26,615 nucleotides of DNA from assembly GCA_964608735.1 (NCBI GenBank), contig CAZSPL010000023.1, positions 1 to 26,615 on the forward strand, given 5' to 3'. How positions within the stretch are numbered: the stretch's first letter is position 1; each line of letters begins with the position of its first letter. The DNA comes from CAZSPL01 sp964608735. Its GTDB lineage: Bacteria > JAJVIF01 > JAPKYR01 > CAZSPL01. A program made the position numbers and the translations under genes. Below, one piece after another: positions 15,488 to 22,512 of this stretch. The notes beneath the pieces are model-generated. The model did not search any database. It saw only the letters and a list, made by a program, of their open reading frames with translations, and had not been told where the DNA came from.

Positions 15488-15517
15488 TTGCAAGGCGCAT
15501 ATCAGTTATGATATAAT
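15488..15517 (+). promoter_or_regulatory. Sigma70-type promoter for the HtrA cluster
   Basis: TTGCAA (15488-15493), an 18-base spacer ending in TGA, and a perfect TATAAT (15512-15517), giving an extended -10. The predicted start near 15524 leaves a leader of about 45 bases before ATG 15569. No extracytoplasmic-stress (sigmaE-like) motif was recognised. Confidence 0.6.
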
Positions 15518-15568
15518 GCGCCGTCGATTGGAACTCATTAAATATCCTTGGACGGCGAGGTTACAAGT

Positions 15569-16840
15569 ATGATACGTCCGTGGAAGACATTTGCTTATTT
15601 TTGTGCGTTGATCATCTGCTTCGGAATCCTCACCATGGGAATGCCGGTAGCGGAAGCACAGACCTTCTCCCAGGGTCACACTTACAGTGACTACTTAAAA
15701 AAGATCGGTGAAGGTGCGCTCGACCAGGTCGTAGCGATAGACACCCGTTTCACGACTAATGTCTGGGATAAGGATCATTACAGGACAATCTACATCGCGA
15801 GCAAGTTCGGGACAGGCTTCGTCTACAACGATGAAGGCTACATTGTTTGCGACTATTCGACGGTCCTGTATTTCCCTTCCTCTTTTGTAAGCTCCTTCAA
15901 GGAGGGACGGGATACGCTCCATACCCCGTCTTTTATCCGGGTTACATTCAGCGGCGGTAAGGCCTACCCGGCGCGTCTTATCGCGTACGACTCGGCGACA
16001 TCGCTGGCTGTCATCAAAGTTGACAGGCTGGATCCGGAATTTTACTCCCCCGTAACTTTTGCCGATTCGAGCGAGGTGGTCGTCGGCGAACCGCTGGCGA
16101 TTATCGGGCACAACTGGAGTACCCAGACCCTCGCGGCGCAGGTGACATCGGGAATTATCTCCGCGCTGAGAACGCAGTATCCGGCGCTGGAGGAAACGGA
16201 AAATATGTTCTTCCAGGTCAATTACCCCTACAACATCGGCAACGAGGGCGGCATACTACTTGACCTTGACGGCCAGATGGTCGCCATGGTCACCGGTGCC
16301 GCGCCATATCCCGAAATCACGGAGATACACTTCGCGCTGCCGGAGAATGTCATACGCGACGTGGTCGACCAGATAATCGGCGCGGGTGAAGTCCGTCGCT
16401 CATGGTTCGGATTCATGCTGCTCGATTTCACGGACGACCTGAGAAGGGCTTACGATATCCCGGAAACCATTGAAATCGATTACCTGCCCAACCTTCCGGA
16501 GCATGTGCTTCGAAAGGTCGAAGACGGCACTTTCGAAACCGGGAAGAACGCCCGTGGAGAGGATGTCATCTTCATACCGGAACTACTTGAGGGCATGTTT
16601 ATCATCAACGTTGAAGAAGATTCTCCGGCCGACCGCGCGGGGCTGGCGATAAACGACATCCTGTGGATGTTCCAGGACAAGATTATCGAGAATACATCGG
16701 TGCTGAACAACGAGCTTGAGAAATACGAGGTGGGCGACGTCGTCACCCTTACATATCTCAGGCGCTATTATGAGAAATTCGAAGTATTCACCACCGAGTT
16801 CGCGCTTGAATCGAGAGGAATAGATGAGGAAACGGGGTAA
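15569..16840 (+). CDS. Exported HtrA/DegP-like pseudoprotease with PDZ domain (first paralogue)
   Basis: 423 residues from ATG 15569, with GAGG (15557-15560) eight bases upstream; an earlier in-frame TTG at 15548 lacks a ribosome site. A Sec signal peptide ends near VAEAQ. The trypsin-like fold is clear: GTGFVYNDEGYIV, ATSLAVIKVD, and NIGNEGGILLDLDGQMV before a PDZ-type segment (GMFIINVEEDSPADRAGL). All three catalytic positions are changed relative to the HtrA consensus: NNHVV becomes DYSTV (Ser97 for His), TDLAV becomes TSLAV (Ser145 for Asp), and GNSGG becomes GNEGG (Glu226 for Ser). It should be proteolytically inactive but folded, acting in the periplasm as chaperone, scaffold or regulator. 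It is the first of three paralogues sharing a promoter; the catalytically intact one follows 102 bases downstream. Confidence 0.88.
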   Translation: MIRPWKTFAYFCALIICFGILTMGMPVAEAQTFSQGHTYSDYLKKIGEGALDQVVAIDTRFTTNVWDKDHYRTIYIASKFGTGFVYNDEGYIVCDYSTVLYFPSSFVSSFKEGRDTLHTPSFIRVTFSGGKAYPARLIAYDSATSLAVIKVDRLDPEFYSPVTFADSSEVVVGEPLAIIGHNWSTQTLAAQVTSGIISALRTQYPALEETENMFFQVNYPYNIGNEGGILLDLDGQMVAMVTGAAPYPEITEIHFALPENVIRDVVDQIIGAGEVRRSWFGFMLLDFTDDLRRAYDIPETIEIDYLPNLPEHVLRKVEDGTFETGKNARGEDVIFIPELLEGMFIINVEEDSPADRAGLAINDILWMFQDKIIENTSVLNNELEKYEVGDVVTLTYLRRYYEKFEVFTTEFALESRGIDEETG

Positions 16841-16852
16841 TAAGAGCAAAAC

Positions 16853-16910
16853 CCGGTTTGGATGCAGCCGGGCTCGAACCTGTTAATGAGTTTTATGCCG
16901 AGAGCATAAA
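16853..16910 (+). other. Two inverted repeats in the gap before the active HtrA gene
   Basis: CCCGG/CCGGG around 16852-16876 and the perfect seven-base hairpin TTTATGC (16892-16898), loop CGAGA, GCATAAA (16904-16910) lie between the first pseudoprotease stop and the ribosome site of the next gene (AAAGGAG, 16922-16928). Neither has a T-run, so they look like mRNA-processing, stability or operator elements rather than terminators. Confidence 0.4.
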
Positions 16911-16942
16911 TTCGCACAAATAAAGGAGTTGTTTGAATCAGT

Positions 16943-18250
16943 ATGAATACCTACAAACCCTTCTTCGGAACTCATTTCAAGGCGGCAACTCTGATTGTTA
17001 CTCTGGCGGTATTCTTTGTCTGGCCCATCCTTGGAAGCCAGGCACAGCTCGAGAAACTCCCCGAGCGGGAACTCCTCGCCGATCTCATAGACGGCGGGGC
17101 GGACCTGTTCAACGCCGTGCACGAAGGGGTGATCCAGATATTCAGCTCCGATCCTGTCACCGGGAGCGGTGGCGCCGGTTCGGGCTATATATTTGACAAG
17201 GAAGGCCACGCGATCACGAACAGGCATGTGACCGACGGCCATCCCTACTTCGAGGTCGCTTTCTGGGGCGAGCAAGAGAAGAGCCGGAAGCTCGGTTACC
17301 GTCATCGCGGCGTGCTTCTCGCCGAAGACCCCGCCCTCGACCTTGCGGTAATCCAGGTGGAAGCCCCCTACGATAAATTCCACCCGGTGAAGCTTGGCAT
17401 ATCCGGCGACCTGGAAGTTGGCGACGTGGTGGCGACATGCGGGAGCCCGGGCGGTTCGGCCCAGCGCGGTAATTACCTGAACCCGAGCGACCCCTACGAA
17501 GGCTGGCTCGAATACTTCAACATCAACATGGGCGTACTTACCGAGATCATGCCTTTCGAGCAGGCATTCACGTTCATGTTCTACGATTTCTTCTGGGATC
17601 CCTCCCGCCGCGAGCACTATGGAACGGCGCTTGAATATTTATTCCATGTCGACGCCGCCATCAACAGCGGCAACTCGGGCGGACCATGCTTCAACGCATA
17701 TGGCGAAGCGGTGGGTACAAACACGTGGGGCCGTGGCGCGGGAGCATTCGAGAACTGGGGACTCAGCGTACCGACCGACCTGCTGAAGAAATCCGTGGCG
17801 GATATAATCGGCTACGGCCGTGTGCGAAGGCCCTGGGTGGGAATAGCGCTTCACGAGGAAATCCCCGAGAGCGATATCGAGCAGCGGTTCAACCAGGGTA
17901 TGGTCAACGATATCTGGTTCAATCCCAGACCCGACAAGCTTGAGATCAAGGTTGTCAATCCTTACAGCCCCGCATATCAAGCCGGTCTCAGGGAAGGAGA
18001 CATCATCGAACGCATCGACGGCGAGAGGATGAAATATATTTTCGACATCTACAAGTATTTCCTGCATGCCGACCTCGGACAGGTTATAGAATTCAAGATT
18101 CGACGCGGGACGATCCCGATGTCGATCAACGTCGAAGTCGGCGAGAAGAAGATCAGGTACTTCGGGGCAGACGTCAACTCCGGCACGCTGCTTGGCTACG
18201 ATATCGGCAATGTAAGCATTCAGACATATCACTCGCCGATTACTTATTGA
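16943..18250 (+). CDS. Exported HtrA/DegP-like serine protease with PDZ domain, intact catalytic triad
   Basis: 435 residues. ATG 16943 is the first possible start after an in-frame TGA at 16934; GGAG lies 14 bases upstream, rather far. Residues about 14-34 form a signal peptide or anchor. The triad is complete: His95 in AITNRHVTDG, Asp133 in DPALDLAVIQVE, Ser245 in AAINSGNSGGPCFN. Asp133 and Ser245 are about 35 residues further apart than in E. coli DegP, because of an insertion rich in Phe, Tyr and Trp (around residues 180-225) beside the substrate pocket. A PDZ domain follows (about 318-410, with SPAYQAGLREGDIIERIDGE). HtrA proteases degrade or refold misfolded envelope proteins. The flanking paralogues lack the triad, so this is the only member of the cluster expected to cut peptide bonds. 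Confidence 0.92.
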   Translation: MNTYKPFFGTHFKAATLIVTLAVFFVWPILGSQAQLEKLPERELLADLIDGGADLFNAVHEGVIQIFSSDPVTGSGGAGSGYIFDKEGHAITNRHVTDGHPYFEVAFWGEQEKSRKLGYRHRGVLLAEDPALDLAVIQVEAPYDKFHPVKLGISGDLEVGDVVATCGSPGGSAQRGNYLNPSDPYEGWLEYFNINMGVLTEIMPFEQAFTFMFYDFFWDPSRREHYGTALEYLFHVDAAINSGNSGGPCFNAYGEAVGTNTWGRGAGAFENWGLSVPTDLLKKSVADIIGYGRVRRPWVGIALHEEIPESDIEQRFNQGMVNDIWFNPRPDKLEIKVVNPYSPAYQAGLREGDIIERIDGERMKYIFDIYKYFLHADLGQVIEFKIRRGTIPMSINVEVGEKKIRYFGADVNSGTLLGYDIGNVSIQTYHSPITY

Positions 18251-18320
18251 TTTACCGGTTGCAGTCGATCGGCGCGCGAGTTTAATTATTTTCGCGAAGC
18301 TTTTAAGGAGATACATATCG

Positions 18321-19490
18321 ATGAGAAACACCGTAAGCGTGATAGTGTTCATCCTTATGATGGCGATGATCGTAGGGATTGCGACACCTGTGTCAGCCAA
18401 GGACGTCTCCACGGAATTCATAAGGGGAGAATTCCCGCCGGTGACGGTGTACCAGGAAATCAAGAACAGCATGGTCAGCATCGAGTCGGTCTCGCTGCCC
18501 TATGCCGGTGTATCGTCGCTGAACGTATTCCAGAAAACCATCACGCGCACCGGCGGCACGGGATTTCTCCTCACCTCCGACGGATATATCATGAGCTACC
18601 CCCAGACCGTCGAGGACTCGGAAATCGTCACCGTGACGATCGAGGATAAGGAATACAGGGCTACCGTTGAAGCGGAGGATGAATATTACCAGGTCACCCT
18701 CCTCAAAGTATGGTGGCCGGAACCCGGCGACCCGCTGTACGATGATTATCCCGCCAGGCGCGAGTTCAAACCCGTTAAATGGGGCGACTCATCAAGCGTC
18801 CAGCGAGGCGACCCCATGATCGTCATGGGTGACCCGGTTGGACTCGACGATACGATGACATACGGGTATTGCTCGAACATACGCGATATGCGAATGATCG
18901 GCCCCAACGGATGGGACGGCATCCTCGTTGTCGACGCCATCGTCATTGACGCATCCATCAACCCCGGGAACTACGGCGGCCCGGTCCTGAACAAGGATGG
19001 CCAGGTCGTAGGCGTCGTAAACCGGAAATCGACCGGCGGGGTGCAGAACATCAACTACTGCCTCCCGGCGAATAAGATCCAGGATGTCATAAGCCAGCTC
19101 ATCGAGAACGGCAAGGTGTTTCATCCATGGTTCGGTGTATTCCCTTACACCGGTTATGACAAGCAGCTCGCGGTTTATATCGGCATCCCCATCGACGAGA
19201 TCAACCCTGACACGGGCGAACCCTATGAACTGGTCGGCGTGCTTCTCGAGGACATCGCGGTGACGAGCCCTGCTGCCAAGATCGGGCTTCGAACGGGGGA
19301 CCTCATCCTGAGAGTCGATGGCGACCTCATCGAGGACATCAAGGACCTCGAAGAGAGGATAATGGCCATGCAGCCGGACCAGATCTTCAAGCTGACGATA
19401 ATCCGTAGCAACGAGATCTTCTACAAACAGGTCCGGATACAGGACAAAGAGCCGTTTTACGCGAACATCTCAGGCAAGGTAAGTATATAG
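18321..19490 (+). CDS. Exported HtrA/DegP-like pseudoprotease with PDZ domain (third paralogue)
   Basis: 389 residues; ATG 18321 follows AAGGAG (18305-18310) by ten bases. The signal peptide ends near VSAKD. The protease fold is retained (GGTGFLLTSDGYIM, IDASINPGNYGGPVLNKDGQVVGVV) with a PDZ domain near residues 300-375 (SPAAKIGLRTGDLILRVDGD). The triad is lost: Gln95 for His, Gln124 for Asp (AEDEYYQVTLLKV against AEDPALDLAVIQV in the active neighbour), and Tyr218 for Ser (GNYGG). The substitutions differ from those in the first paralogue, so the losses were independent or diverged long ago. The strong match around the dead positions argues for conserved fold and partner contacts. It ends the cluster, with a terminator 22 bases downstream. 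Confidence 0.88.
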   Translation: MRNTVSVIVFILMMAMIVGIATPVSAKDVSTEFIRGEFPPVTVYQEIKNSMVSIESVSLPYAGVSSLNVFQKTITRTGGTGFLLTSDGYIMSYPQTVEDSEIVTVTIEDKEYRATVEAEDEYYQVTLLKVWWPEPGDPLYDDYPARREFKPVKWGDSSSVQRGDPMIVMGDPVGLDDTMTYGYCSNIRDMRMIGPNGWDGILVVDAIVIDASINPGNYGGPVLNKDGQVVGVVNRKSTGGVQNINYCLPANKIQDVISQLIENGKVFHPWFGVFPYTGYDKQLAVYIGIPIDEINPDTGEPYELVGVLLEDIAVTSPAAKIGLRTGDLILRVDGDLIEDIKDLEERIMAMQPDQIFKLTIIRSNEIFYKQVRIQDKEPFYANISGKVSI

Positions 19491-19511
19491 TCGGTATTTG
19501 ATTCAAAGTGA

Positions 19512-19540
19512 ACACGAGCCGGAATTTCCCGGCTCGTTTT
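19512..19540 (+). terminator. Rho-independent terminator after the HtrA cluster
   Basis: CGAGCCGG (19515-19522), loop AATTTC, CCGGCTCG (19529-19536), then TTTT, with a complementary A just before the stem. Confidence 0.85.
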
Positions 19541-19608
19541 GTGCTGATACAGAATAAACCACCGGCCAGGGGACTGATCAGATAACAGGATTCAGCACCT
19601 GGGTCGAA

Positions 19609-19614
19609 TATAAT
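19609..19614 (+). promoter_or_regulatory. -10 element before the small Cys-rich ORF
   Basis: A perfect TATAAT 30 bases before ATG 19645. No good -35 at standard spacing was found, so this is a partial promoter call. Confidence 0.3.
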
Positions 19615-19644
19615 CATAAGTGAACACGGAAAGAGGAGAGCCGT

Positions 19645-19770
19645 ATGAATTCGGCACGATGTTGCATTACCTGCCGGCACAAGAATTGCACGATGAACGA
19701 TATTTTTTATAGTGTTATCAGGAAGATTTCGCTGTTCGCGGTAAAAACGTGCGTAAAGCGTTGCTCATAA
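19645..19770 (+). CDS. Small Cys-rich peptide overlapping the gpmI start
   Basis: A 41-residue frame with a strong ribosome site (GAGGAG, 19633-19638, six bases before ATG 19645). It contains CCITCRHKNC, a Cys spacing like a tiny zinc-binding knuckle, and a second Cys pair near the end. It overlaps the gpmI GTG start by 22 bases in another frame; gpmI lacks a ribosome site of its own, so this frame could couple gpmI translation or act as a leader peptide. It could also be a chance frame: 41 codons are short, and no homologue is known to me. Confidence 0.42.
   Translation: MNSARCCITCRHKNCTMNDIFYSVIRKISLFAVKTCVKRCS
19686..19713 (+). promoter_or_regulatory. Candidate promoter directly before gpmI
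   Basis: TTGCAC (19686-19691) and TATAGT (19708-19713) are 16 bases apart, 35 bases before GTG 19749. If used, it would give a gpmI transcript without the small ORF start. Confidence 0.42.
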
Positions 19771-21272
19771 TCCTCGACGGCTACGGTTATCGTAAAGAGA
19801 CCGAAGCCAACGCCATCGCCCTGGCGAAGAAGCCGTTCATGGACGGTATCGCCTCGAGCTATCCGATGCGCACCATCGAAGCCAGCGGGCAGCCCGTGGG
19901 ACTTCCGCGCGGCACGCAGGGCAATTCCGAGGTCGGTCACCTCAATCTCGGGGCGGGGCGCATGGTCCCGCAGGACATAACCAAGATCGATCTCGCCATC
20001 GAAACCGGAGAATTCAAGCGCAATCCGAAGATACTCGCGCTCCTGAGCCAGCTTGCGTCACGACGGGGCGACCTGCATATCATGGGGCTTTTGAGCGATG
20101 GGGGTGTTCATTCCCATATACGCCACCTCCTGGAGCTCATCCCGATGGTGGCGGCCCATTTCAACGGGAATGTCTTCATCCATGCCGCCACCGACGGACG
20201 CGATACCCCGCCGGAATCAGGGATTAAGTTTATAAAGCGGCTTGAGGAAGCGATCGCGCCCTATCCGAATTTCCACATTGCGACGGTTCTCGGCAGGTTC
20301 TTCCTCATGGACAGGGACAAACGCTGGGAGCGAGTATCACGCGCCTACCGGGCGATGGTGCAGCGCGAGGGACGCAGGGCGGCAAGTCCCGAGCTTGCGG
20401 TGACCAAGAGCTACGAGATGGGCATCACCGATGAATTCATTGAGCCGTCCATCATAAGCCTCAACAGCAACCTTCACCCACTCATCAAGGACGGCGACGG
20501 GATAATCTTCTTCAACTTCAGGGCCGACAGGGCACGCGAAATTACAAGGGCGTTTGTCTCGGATGATTTCGACGGTTTCAAGCGCAGGAAACTCAGCCGC
20601 CTCTCCCTGCTCGGATTCACCCTCTACCAGGAAGACATCCCGATGGAAGTGGCATTCCCCGAGGAAGATATCAAGCAGACGATTACCGAGGTAATCACAT
20701 CGGCGGGACTGAAGGTTTTCAAGACGGCGGAGACCGAGAAATACGCACACGTGACATATTTCTTCAACGGTGGCGCCGAAGACCCGTTTCCCGGTGAAGA
20801 CCGCAAACTGATTCCGAGCCCGAGGGTCAGGACGTACGACCTCCAACCGGAGATGAACGCCCCGCTCGTGGCTGATGCGGTCATCGAGGCGCTCGGGAAG
20901 AATGAATATTCGCTGATAGTGGTTAATTTCGCCAATGCCGATATGGTGGGGCACACGGGATTCATCGAAGCCGCAGTCAAAGCGATAGAAGCCGTGGATG
21001 GATGCCTCATGCGCATCTGGAAAGTTAGGCAGGACGATGTCGAAGTGATAATCACGGCGGACCACGGCAACGCCGAACTTATGGTGGATTTCATCAACGG
21101 CGGGCCCCACACGTCACACACCATCAATCCCGTGCCGTTCTATGTACTCAATAAGTCGTACAAACTGAGGAGAGGCCCGGCGGCGCTCAAGGATGTCGCG
21201 CCGACGATACTGGACATCCTCGGAATCGAGCAGCCGCGCGTAATGACCGGCGTGAGCCTCATCGAGCGCTGA
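19749..21272 (+). CDS. gpmI: 2,3-bisphosphoglycerate-independent phosphoglycerate mutase
   Basis: A 507-residue cytoplasmic enzyme of glycolysis and gluconeogenesis that interconverts 3- and 2-phosphoglycerate using two metal ions (usually manganese). All hallmark segments are present: ILDGYG at the N-terminus, the phosphoserine nucleophile Ser60 in TQGNSEVGHLN, HAATDGRDTPP, RFFLMDRDKRWERV, FNFRADRAREI, NFANADMVGHTG, TADHGNAE and TSHTINPVPF. The length is normal. The GTG start gives MRKALLIILDG, in line with the family N-terminus. No ribosome site is visible in front, but a small ORF with a strong one overlaps the start. Confidence 0.95.
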   Translation: MRKALLIILDGYGYRKETEANAIALAKKPFMDGIASSYPMRTIEASGQPVGLPRGTQGNSEVGHLNLGAGRMVPQDITKIDLAIETGEFKRNPKILALLSQLASRRGDLHIMGLLSDGGVHSHIRHLLELIPMVAAHFNGNVFIHAATDGRDTPPESGIKFIKRLEEAIAPYPNFHIATVLGRFFLMDRDKRWERVSRAYRAMVQREGRRAASPELAVTKSYEMGITDEFIEPSIISLNSNLHPLIKDGDGIIFFNFRADRAREITRAFVSDDFDGFKRRKLSRLSLLGFTLYQEDIPMEVAFPEEDIKQTITEVITSAGLKVFKTAETEKYAHVTYFFNGGAEDPFPGEDRKLIPSPRVRTYDLQPEMNAPLVADAVIEALGKNEYSLIVVNFANADMVGHTGFIEAAVKAIEAVDGCLMRIWKVRQDDVEVIITADHGNAELMVDFINGGPHTSHTINPVPFYVLNKSYKLRRGPAALKDVAPTILDILGIEQPRVMTGVSLIER

Positions 21273-21332
21273 AACGGGGTCCCCTACCCTGGCATCCCCC
21301 ACAAAAATGACCTGAATCTTACTTCGCCGGGA

Positions 21333-21360
21333 TTGACATTTCACCGTTTCGGATTATTCA
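21333..21360 (+). promoter_or_regulatory. Promoter for the beta-propeller gene
   Basis: A perfect -35 TTGACA (21333-21338) with a 16-base spacer to a modest TATTCA (21355-21360). The TTG within the -35 also opens the longest reading frame, which argues that translation begins further downstream. Confidence 0.42.
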
Positions 21361-21389
21361 TATATGGTATGGGAGGGTATACTGTAAAT

Positions 21390-22412
21390 ATGAAAATCAA
21401 AATCGCGTTAATTGTAATCCTGCTGTTGCTCATCCCGCTCGGGACGGTCTCCAACGCGGAAATCGGCATCAAGCAACAGGAGCGGGGTCCCGCCAAGCTG
21501 TATTTTTCCGACGCAGCCCTCGATGACGAGGGGAACCTCTACGTTATCGTCAACACGTGGACAACCACGGAAAAGGACCTGGTGCGGATACTTCCCGACC
21601 ACTCCATCGACAGGAAATTCCGATTGGCGCGCCTTGATGATTGCTGCACGGTCAACCCGTTCGCCGTCGATGTCGATGCCGATGGCAATATCTATATTAT
21701 TACCTACCAGGACTGGGTCAACGATTTCATGATCGCCAAGTATGACTCATTCGGCGAACTTGTCGAGGACTACGGAGCCGGCGGGACGATCGAGCATTAT
21801 TTCGACACGCCCGTCGACCTCGCGGTCAGCCCCGACGGCACAGCCTATGTCGTCGACATGGGATACCCGGACATCTACAGGATCTCCCCGGACGGAGGCG
21901 AAGTGCGTGGATTCGTGCTGGAAAATTACGACCTCCAGGAACCGTCGAAAATCCAGCTCGGTCCCGACGGCGCGATCTATCTTTTCGACCAGTTCGACCC
22001 GGCGTTCAGCCGTTATGAAATCGGACAGGGAATCGTCGCGCTCAATTACGACGGCACGCCGGTGGATTATTTCGGCCAGAGCTATGGAGACATCAACTCC
22101 GGCGAAGACCCGTTATACTTCGCGTCGTTCGTCATGGACCACGACGGGACCATCTGGGTACTCGGTTCCATCAGCGACAGCGGCCCGTTGAGCGGCGCAT
22201 ATCATTACAATGCGGACGGCACCAAAATCGGGGAAGTATATCTCGAATACCGGCTTGGCGATGTCGACACCGCCGCGGGGGTCATCGCCGACAAAGAGCC
22301 GGGATTCATCATTTTCGAAATCAACGCGTTATCCCTCGTCGTGATGAGATATGCTCCCGACGGCAAGCTTCGGGAGAAATATTCCGCCGAGGTATTCAAG
22401 CGGCCCTTTTAA
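21390..22412 (+). CDS. Secreted NHL/beta-propeller-like protein
   Basis: 340 residues from ATG 21390. A run GGGAGGG (21371-21377) lies upstream, at longer than usual spacing. This start places a classic signal peptide (basic KIK, hydrophobic to about residue 20, ending near SNAEI) at the N-terminus. The mature part has repeated blade motifs: LDDEGNLYVIVNTW, VDADGNIYIITYQDW, VSPDGTAYVVDMGYPDIYRISPDG, LGPDGAIYLFDQFDP and MDHDGTIWVLGSI. This gives about five or six blades of an NHL/YVTN-like propeller, probably periplasmic or extracellular. Such domains bind proteins, glycans or ions; no active site is recognised. The gene stands alone between gpmI and the ligase gene. Confidence 0.83.
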   Translation: MKIKIALIVILLLLIPLGTVSNAEIGIKQQERGPAKLYFSDAALDDEGNLYVIVNTWTTTEKDLVRILPDHSIDRKFRLARLDDCCTVNPFAVDVDADGNIYIITYQDWVNDFMIAKYDSFGELVEDYGAGGTIEHYFDTPVDLAVSPDGTAYVVDMGYPDIYRISPDGGEVRGFVLENYDLQEPSKIQLGPDGAIYLFDQFDPAFSRYEIGQGIVALNYDGTPVDYFGQSYGDINSGEDPLYFASFVMDHDGTIWVLGSISDSGPLSGAYHYNADGTKIGEVYLEYRLGDVDTAAGVIADKEPGFIIFEINALSLVVMRYAPDGKLREKYSAEVFKRPF

Positions 22413-22434
22413 ACATCCCGCTTATCGTTCATAA

Positions 22435-22485
22435 TGATATACATAAGCACGAATGCGGTGTTACATGTCATCCATCCGGTGGATG
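22435..22485 (+). promoter_or_regulatory. Extended -10 and hairpin before the ligase gene
   Basis: TGATATACA (22435-22443) is an extended -10-like element. Between it and the start lies a perfect hairpin CATCCA (22469-22474), loop TCCGG, TGGATG (22480-22485), 17 bases before the ribosome site. The hairpin could influence translation; no T-run follows. Confidence 0.33.
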
Positions 22486-22512
22486 CTTCCGTGAACTGCA
22501 TTGGAGGCAGGT

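Noticed and set aside
15548..15568. Longer start (TTG 15548) for the first HtrA paralogue
   Set aside because: The GAGG ribosome site at 15557-15560 fits ATG 15569, which directly begins the signal peptide.
16862..16885. tRNA-like fragment on the minus strand (reverse complement contains GGTTCGAGCCC)
   Set aside because: The five-base T-stem does not pair and there is no acceptor, D or anticodon arm around it.
21333..21389. Longer N-terminus for the propeller protein from TTG 21333 or ATG 21369
   Set aside because: The TTG is part of a perfect -35 box, and the extension would precede a complete signal peptide beginning at ATG 21390.
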